DNA from: Candidatus Adlerbacteria bacterium
Lineage (GTDB): Bacteria > Patescibacteriota > Minisyncoccia > Phycocordibacterales > SBAW01
Reading direction: 5' to 3'
Length of the DNA: 35,373 nucleotides
NCBI GenBank assembly: GCA_903884345.1
Contig: CAISEE010000032.1
Coordinates: forward strand, 1 to 35,373
How positions within the stretch are numbered: the first letter of the stretch is position 1; the number at the start of each line of letters is the position of its first letter. A program made the translations under genes and the position numbers. Positions 35,372-35,373 of the stretch are shown one piece after another. The notes beneath the pieces were generated by a model. That model did not search any database. It was not told where the DNA came from and saw only the letters and a program-made list of their open reading frames with translations.

Positions 35372-35373
35372 GG

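Noticed and set aside
1-35373. UGA recoding to glycine as in Gracilibacteria/Absconditabacteria
   Set aside because: TGA closes clear genes (18116-18118, 20349-20351, 29049-29051) at sensible positions, and no gene needs TGA read-through.
1-35373. tRNA, tmRNA or rRNA genes
   Set aside because: No T-arm-like GTTCGA-type context with matching acceptor ends or rRNA signature was found by eye; a covariance search would be decisive.

Overview
The window (about 35 kb, GC-rich coding DNA, TGA used as an ordinary stop) looks like chromosome around the replication origin of a Candidatus Patescibacteria (CPR) bacterium, probably of the Parcubacteria side. The reasons are: rpmH-rnpA-yidC-jag transcribed away from dnaA-dnaN; a minimal type IV secretion-like cluster with PrgI, split TraC/VirB4, VirB6/TrbL-like and T4SS-pilin proteins; three TrmB-family regulators; many small membrane proteins of a kind common in these genomes; and core genes that mostly lack Shine-Dalgarno (SD) sequences. 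The taxon is an inference; no rRNA or tRNA gene was found.

Layout. 1-2.4 kb is accessory: the edge of an IS200-like transposase gene, two small SD-bearing gene cassettes with identical terminators, a small CBU_0592-like membrane protein, and TrmB paralogue 1. 2.4-3.5 kb (minus) is an unknown membrane protein with a near-consensus promoter and an apparent ACG start. 3.7-5.9 kb is pnp (PNPase) behind a structured leader. 6.0-7.3 kb holds a small hypothetical gene and TrmB paralogue 2; 7.3-10.6 kb a proline-rich membrane protein, a DksA/TraR zinc-finger protein and a ComM/YifB ATPase. 10.7-12.2 kb is a divergent TrmB paralogue 3 / unknown-gene pair bracketed by 27-bp exact direct repeats. 12.4-16.8 kb holds a Cys-rich membrane protein, a LysM-M23 peptidase, a UvrD/PcrA helicase and KsgA/RsmA.

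16.8-30.3 kb is a T4SS-like cluster: secreted and membrane-anchored unknowns, a VirB6/TrbL-like channel protein, PrgI (VirB3-like), a TraC-like N-domain protein, the VirB4 ATPase, an Ig-like-repeat exported protein, a T4SS pilin and a beta-propeller-like anchored protein. No relaxase, coupling protein or VirB8/9/10 is present, so it looks more like a chromosomal envelope-spanning secretion, uptake or pilus machine than a conjugative element. 30.3-34.7 kb is the origin region: rpmH, rnpA, yidC and jag (minus), dnaA and dnaN (plus), with DnaA-box-like sites and a DnaA-trio-like run between dnaA and dnaN. The window ends in a truncated VanY-like carboxypeptidase abutting an unidentified minus-strand reading frame.

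Two genome-style signals recur. First, many start codons lie 6-10 nt after a -10 box, which predicts leaderless mRNAs. Second, clear SD sequences occur almost only on the accessory cassette genes. Together with the repeat-bracketed TrmB cassette and the secretion cluster, these are the observations most worth following up.
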